DNA of 8,475 bases from Peptococcaceae bacterium (GTDB lineage: Bacteria > Bacillota > Dehalobacteriia > UBA7702), in NCBI GenBank assembly GCA_019415505.1, contig DXZC01000095.1:1-8475 (forward strand). The letters run 5' to 3'. Shown one piece after another: positions 7,001-8,475 of this stretch; position 1 is the first letter of the stretch, and each line of letters starts with the position of its first letter. The notes beneath the pieces were generated by a model. It was not told the DNA's origin. It did no database searches and was given only the letters and a program-made list of their open reading frames with translations. The translations under genes were made by a program, and so were the position numbers.

Positions 7001-8168
7001 AGTAATTGCCTTCAGCGTCGCCCATTACCCAACCGTAGAACTCAGAGCCGCGGTAAACCAGAACAACAGGATATTTTGTCTTACCACCGTTGGCGTCCTT
7101 AACTGTACCGGAGATATTAAAGGTATCTAAGCCTTTATAATCGGCCCAGAAGTCGTAGACCTTTTGCCAAGAGCATTTGTCATCAACCATTAAATAGGAT
7201 TCGTAAACACGGGATTCACCCGGGTCGTATGAAAGATCTGCGAAATTAAATTCCCGATAGCCCGTGGCGCCGCTAAAGCCGCTAAAGGGATGAGTAGTAC
7301 CATCGGAGCTGGTATTTTCCCCGGGGCAAATCAAAGCGGTGGAAAATTCACGTTGGGGATTGCCGTTTTTATCAGCAACCCAGTTATAGGTATTGGCAGC
7401 GCTTAAAGCCGCTACAGTTTTAGTGTCAATACCATCGCCACCTTTGTTGGATAAGCTCAACTGATTTTTAATGGCCTTTGTAACTGCTTCCGAGCCTTTG
7501 TTTACAATGGTATCGTACATATAGGCGTAATCAACTCCAGGATCAATGCTATAATAGGATATAACATCAAAATCCCTTTGTACGCCAGCGTCGGGAACGG
7601 TAAATTTGCGGTTAATCTGCACAGCCCAAGTACCGTTTGTTTCATCTATTTCCTTAGTTTGGAAATTGTATTTAACCAAGTCGCACCATACCATGCCGCT
7701 GTTAACCGGCGCCCAGGCGTCCCAGTTATTAAACAGGAACTGGCAGGTTAAAACAGTATCCTTACCAAAGCTGGCTTGTTGCCAATCAGTGGAATTTTCA
7801 GGCATGGAAACGCGTCCCGCGTCAAGAATAGAGCCGCCGGGATAACCCCAGGGATCCGCGGTACCAATGGCTAAAACGATACCTACCTCACCGTTAGTAA
7901 TGAGGATATCGGCAGGGTGTATTGCCAAACCGTCCTGGAAGATAGGGGTCTTGCCATCGGCTTTATCCCCTAAATAAGCCTGTGTAGTACCGATGTACAG
8001 GTCATCAGTGGCAAACCCCTCGGCAATTCTCTTATCAATGGAGAACTTTGTGGGGTTGTCCGCGTCGTCCTGCACATAGGAATAGTCCGCTGCTGAGACG
8101 TTAGTGGCAAAGCAGAACACTAAAATCATTGTCATAAAAATTGGCAAAAATAATTTGGAAAATCTCAT
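4008..8168 (-). CDS. SLH-anchored secreted CehA/McbA-type (PHP superfamily) metallohydrolase
   Basis: A 1,386-residue protein. Residues 1-26 are a Sec signal peptide ending VSA-ADY. Residues 30-340 form an unassigned domain. Residues about 348-435 (NISGTVKDANG..., GDAEGNYSVDLP) resemble a carboxypeptidase regulatory domain. Residues about 436-540 match the beta domain typical before CehA catalytic domains (EPVWGRVMVG, APGDYTATCYGEGY). The PHP-like domain at about 557-770 shows DNHHH (His564, His566), Asp571, LDDH (Asp595, His596), EEVTASWAHF (Glu622, His629), GANHP (His677) and STDIH (Asp745, His747). Residues about 785-900 fit the CehA C-terminal beta domain. Beta-rich spacers follow, then SLH1 about 1205-1258 (ITRVE), SLH2 1265-1318 (ITRQD) and SLH3 1331-1386 (TKRGE). 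Metal-dependent hydrolysis of a phosphoester or related bond at the cell wall is inferred; the substrate is unknown. ATG 8168 follows AAGGAG (8181-8176) by 7 nt. A GTG at 8219 would add 17 residues in front of the signal peptide. The gene is probably monocistronic. Confidence 0.88.
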   Translation of the reverse strand: MRFSKLFLPIFMTMILVFCFATNVSAADYSYVQDDADNPTKFSIDKRIAEGFATDDLYIGTTQAYLGDKADGKTPIFQDGLAIHPADILITNGEVGIVLAIGTADPWGYPGGSILDAGRVSMPENSTDWQQASFGKDTVLTCQFLFNNWDAWAPVNSGMVWCDLVKYNFQTKEIDETNGTWAVQINRKFTVPDAGVQRDFDVISYYSIDPGVDYAYMYDTIVNKGSEAVTKAIKNQLSLSNKGGDGIDTKTVAALSAANTYNWVADKNGNPQREFSTALICPGENTSSDGTTHPFSGFSGATGYREFNFADLSYDPGESRVYESYLMVDDKCSWQKVYDFWADYKGLDTFNISGTVKDANGGKTKYPVVLVYRGSEFYGWVMGDAEGNYSVDLPNENASQEYNLRVELTDTVTSAPSDNFTSAADGETIDLTAGAYKVPVTFNFEDAESGEPVWGRVMVGSTPTAAFTGKSYFFSDNSSKGELEEGAYGPGTKEVVKGSVTALVAPGDYTATCYGEGYNFSSYIEGTKSGSIKVSGNTNSGNTHTIKVDSQNPTPENWYSIDNHHHGQRMDAFSSPEVVAKAQVTAGLDVLTLDDHEFVLDNYPVYQWGQKMDIVGYMPSEEVTASWAHFDIMPLTVDCYEQYLDRDQENNVVNTNQSLKGIIDQGHLFGASIGANHPTSSYGMLLADNNKTVPGGLIDDFDGLEAQFNANYHNEAMAYWNAYIRGESHRNVPVKRPHYIWGSTDIHQSGTSANSGATRSYVFLDNGDAISEADFDRFGLEFGRSEALGHSFNSNGVYIIPATKGLMYGETYWTDNNGDFTAKFDISALEDITNVYVFSSMGKDTLSTGSAFNNFKNCLSATTYSDESLTNNLQDFRVELKNVKGKQWISLGAVSSNGRMAVTNPIWINGADVDEETITKVSFQNPPTLPEELVHGETLVAPTSAGILVTEPWSVRLVEDWALKGANFGDSIVGGTTYTYTLTFAAPKGYVFSQDLAKEDNGFTVSSDGATLVYSQKIKASGGSTISDKDVTLGENGIGTANPTADQWAQWVEAGQNNLTFDFTASEKLQDMNGFVLTVNPDELADSSLRIILPDNTGVTIPAAVWQEISAASDGAVDVSLISQDGGIEVAIKQGDKAIALTGSAAMLYQIPYTAAEGEDANYIVAKSAEGDVIARSWYDSEDAALYVKTAEYGVYKPAFVKTESFTDTKDRWMDPAVTYLRARDVAQGIGNNIYNADKNITRVEFTTLLVRMLDLKPGTGAPVEFKDADKIPAYAKECIDIASSYGLIEGYEGYFSPTDNITRQDMFVITHRALTITNILPATIPDKAVDFADFGNVSAYAQEPVTVLAKLGLIDGYEDNTIRPLTNTKRGECAQFLYNVLELDR

Positions 8169-8175
8169 AGGAAAT

Positions 8176-8183
8176 CTCCTTCT
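8176..8183 (-). promoter_or_regulatory. ribosome binding site that fixes the metallohydrolase start
   Basis: AGAAGGAG ends 7 nt before ATG at 8168, directly ahead of a clean signal peptide. No comparable motif precedes the in-frame GTG at 8219. Confidence 0.8.
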
Positions 8184-8243
8184 AAAATAAAATAAACAAA
8201 ACACACTTATCAGGTGCACCCTTTCATCAATAACCTTACTATT

Positions 8244-8271
8244 AAAATATGTTTTACTCTTCCATTGTTAA
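8244..8271 (-). promoter_or_regulatory. candidate promoter of the metallohydrolase gene
   Basis: On the minus strand TTAACA (8271-8266, 5/6 match to TTGACA) is followed after 16 nt by TATTTT (8249-8244, 4/6 match to TATAAT). It would give a leader of about 70 nt. The region is AT-rich, so chance matches are common. Confidence 0.3.
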
Positions 8272-8408
8272 ACTACTAATTACTCCCCTCCCTTCACTAT
8301 GTTATGCTAACTCTCCTACCTCCTTCTTTGATATATTATGTAAGTCTTAAAATATCTCAGTATCTCCTAGTACCATATGACATACTTTTTGGCAATTAAA
8401 AATAGTGC

Positions 8409-8453
8409 AAAAAAATTCAGTATATTAACTCTCAAACGAGAAAATATACTGAA
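8409..8453 (-). terminator. intrinsic terminator of a gene beyond the right edge
   Basis: TTCAGTATATT (8416-8426) and AATATACTGAA (8443-8453) pair perfectly over 11 bp. A further TCTC/GAGA stem (8430-8433/8438-8441) closes an AAAC loop. On the minus strand the stem is followed by seven T (8415-8409). This marks the 3' end of a minus-strand transcript entering from the right and separates it from the metallohydrolase gene. Confidence 0.8.
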
Positions 8454-8475
8454 ATATAATAATTATATGTAAGTA

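Larger units (their letters stand above)
8169..8475. other. intergenic region upstream of the metallohydrolase gene
   Basis: No gene is supported here. It contains the terminator of an upstream minus-strand gene (8409-8453), an AT-rich stretch, a purine-rich run on the minus strand (8325-8281) with SD-like motifs, a candidate promoter (8244-8271), an 8-bp palindrome GGTGCACC (8213-8220) and the ribosome binding site AAGGAG (8181-8176). Confidence 0.75.

Noticed and set aside
8169..8219. GTG start at 8219 extending the metallohydrolase by 17 residues
   Set aside because: It puts HLISVFCLFYFRRRFP in front of a complete signal peptide and has no ribosome binding site, whereas ATG at 8168 has AAGGAG 7 nt upstream.

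Overview
This 8,475-base window carries four intact protein genes and one gene cut by the left edge, all on the minus strand. The content points to a low-to-medium GC Gram-positive-type bacterium, most likely in Bacillota/Clostridia. The reasons are two surface proteins with S-layer homology (SLH) domains, a lipoprotein with a classic lipobox, strong GGAGG-type ribosome binding sites, intrinsic terminators with T tracts, and YibE/F-family membrane proteins. The species cannot be named from sequence alone.

Layout in the direction of transcription (right to left): (1) 8409-8453 is an intrinsic terminator, so a minus-strand gene must end just beyond the right edge. (2) 8169-8408 is a promoter/leader region. 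(3) 8168-4008 encodes a 1,386-residue secreted protein with a signal peptide, an unassigned N-terminal domain, carboxypeptidase-regulatory/CehA-type beta domains, a PHP-superfamily (CehA/McbA-type) metallohydrolase domain with a full set of candidate metal ligands, further beta domains and three C-terminal SLH repeats. (4) 3936-3903 is a perfect 15-bp inverted repeat without a T tract. (5) 3874-1360 is a compact three-gene operon: lipoprotein, YibE/F protein 1 and YibE/F protein 2. The last two genes overlap through ATGA. (6) 1179-1110 is a very long-stemmed intrinsic terminator closing the operon. (7) 1109-685 is a promoter and long untranslated leader with hairpins and a degenerate 14-15 nt tandem repeat. 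(8) 684-1 is the start of another SLH protein, with its SLH repeats at the N-terminus, truncated by the window edge.

The window is a cell-envelope locus. Two non-covalently wall-anchored S-layer-type proteins flank a small operon of one lipoprotein and two paralogous polytopic membrane proteins of unknown function. The large protein looks like an extracellular metal-dependent hydrolase displayed on the wall. No plus-strand gene, tRNA, rRNA, CRISPR array, transposase or insertion sequence was seen.
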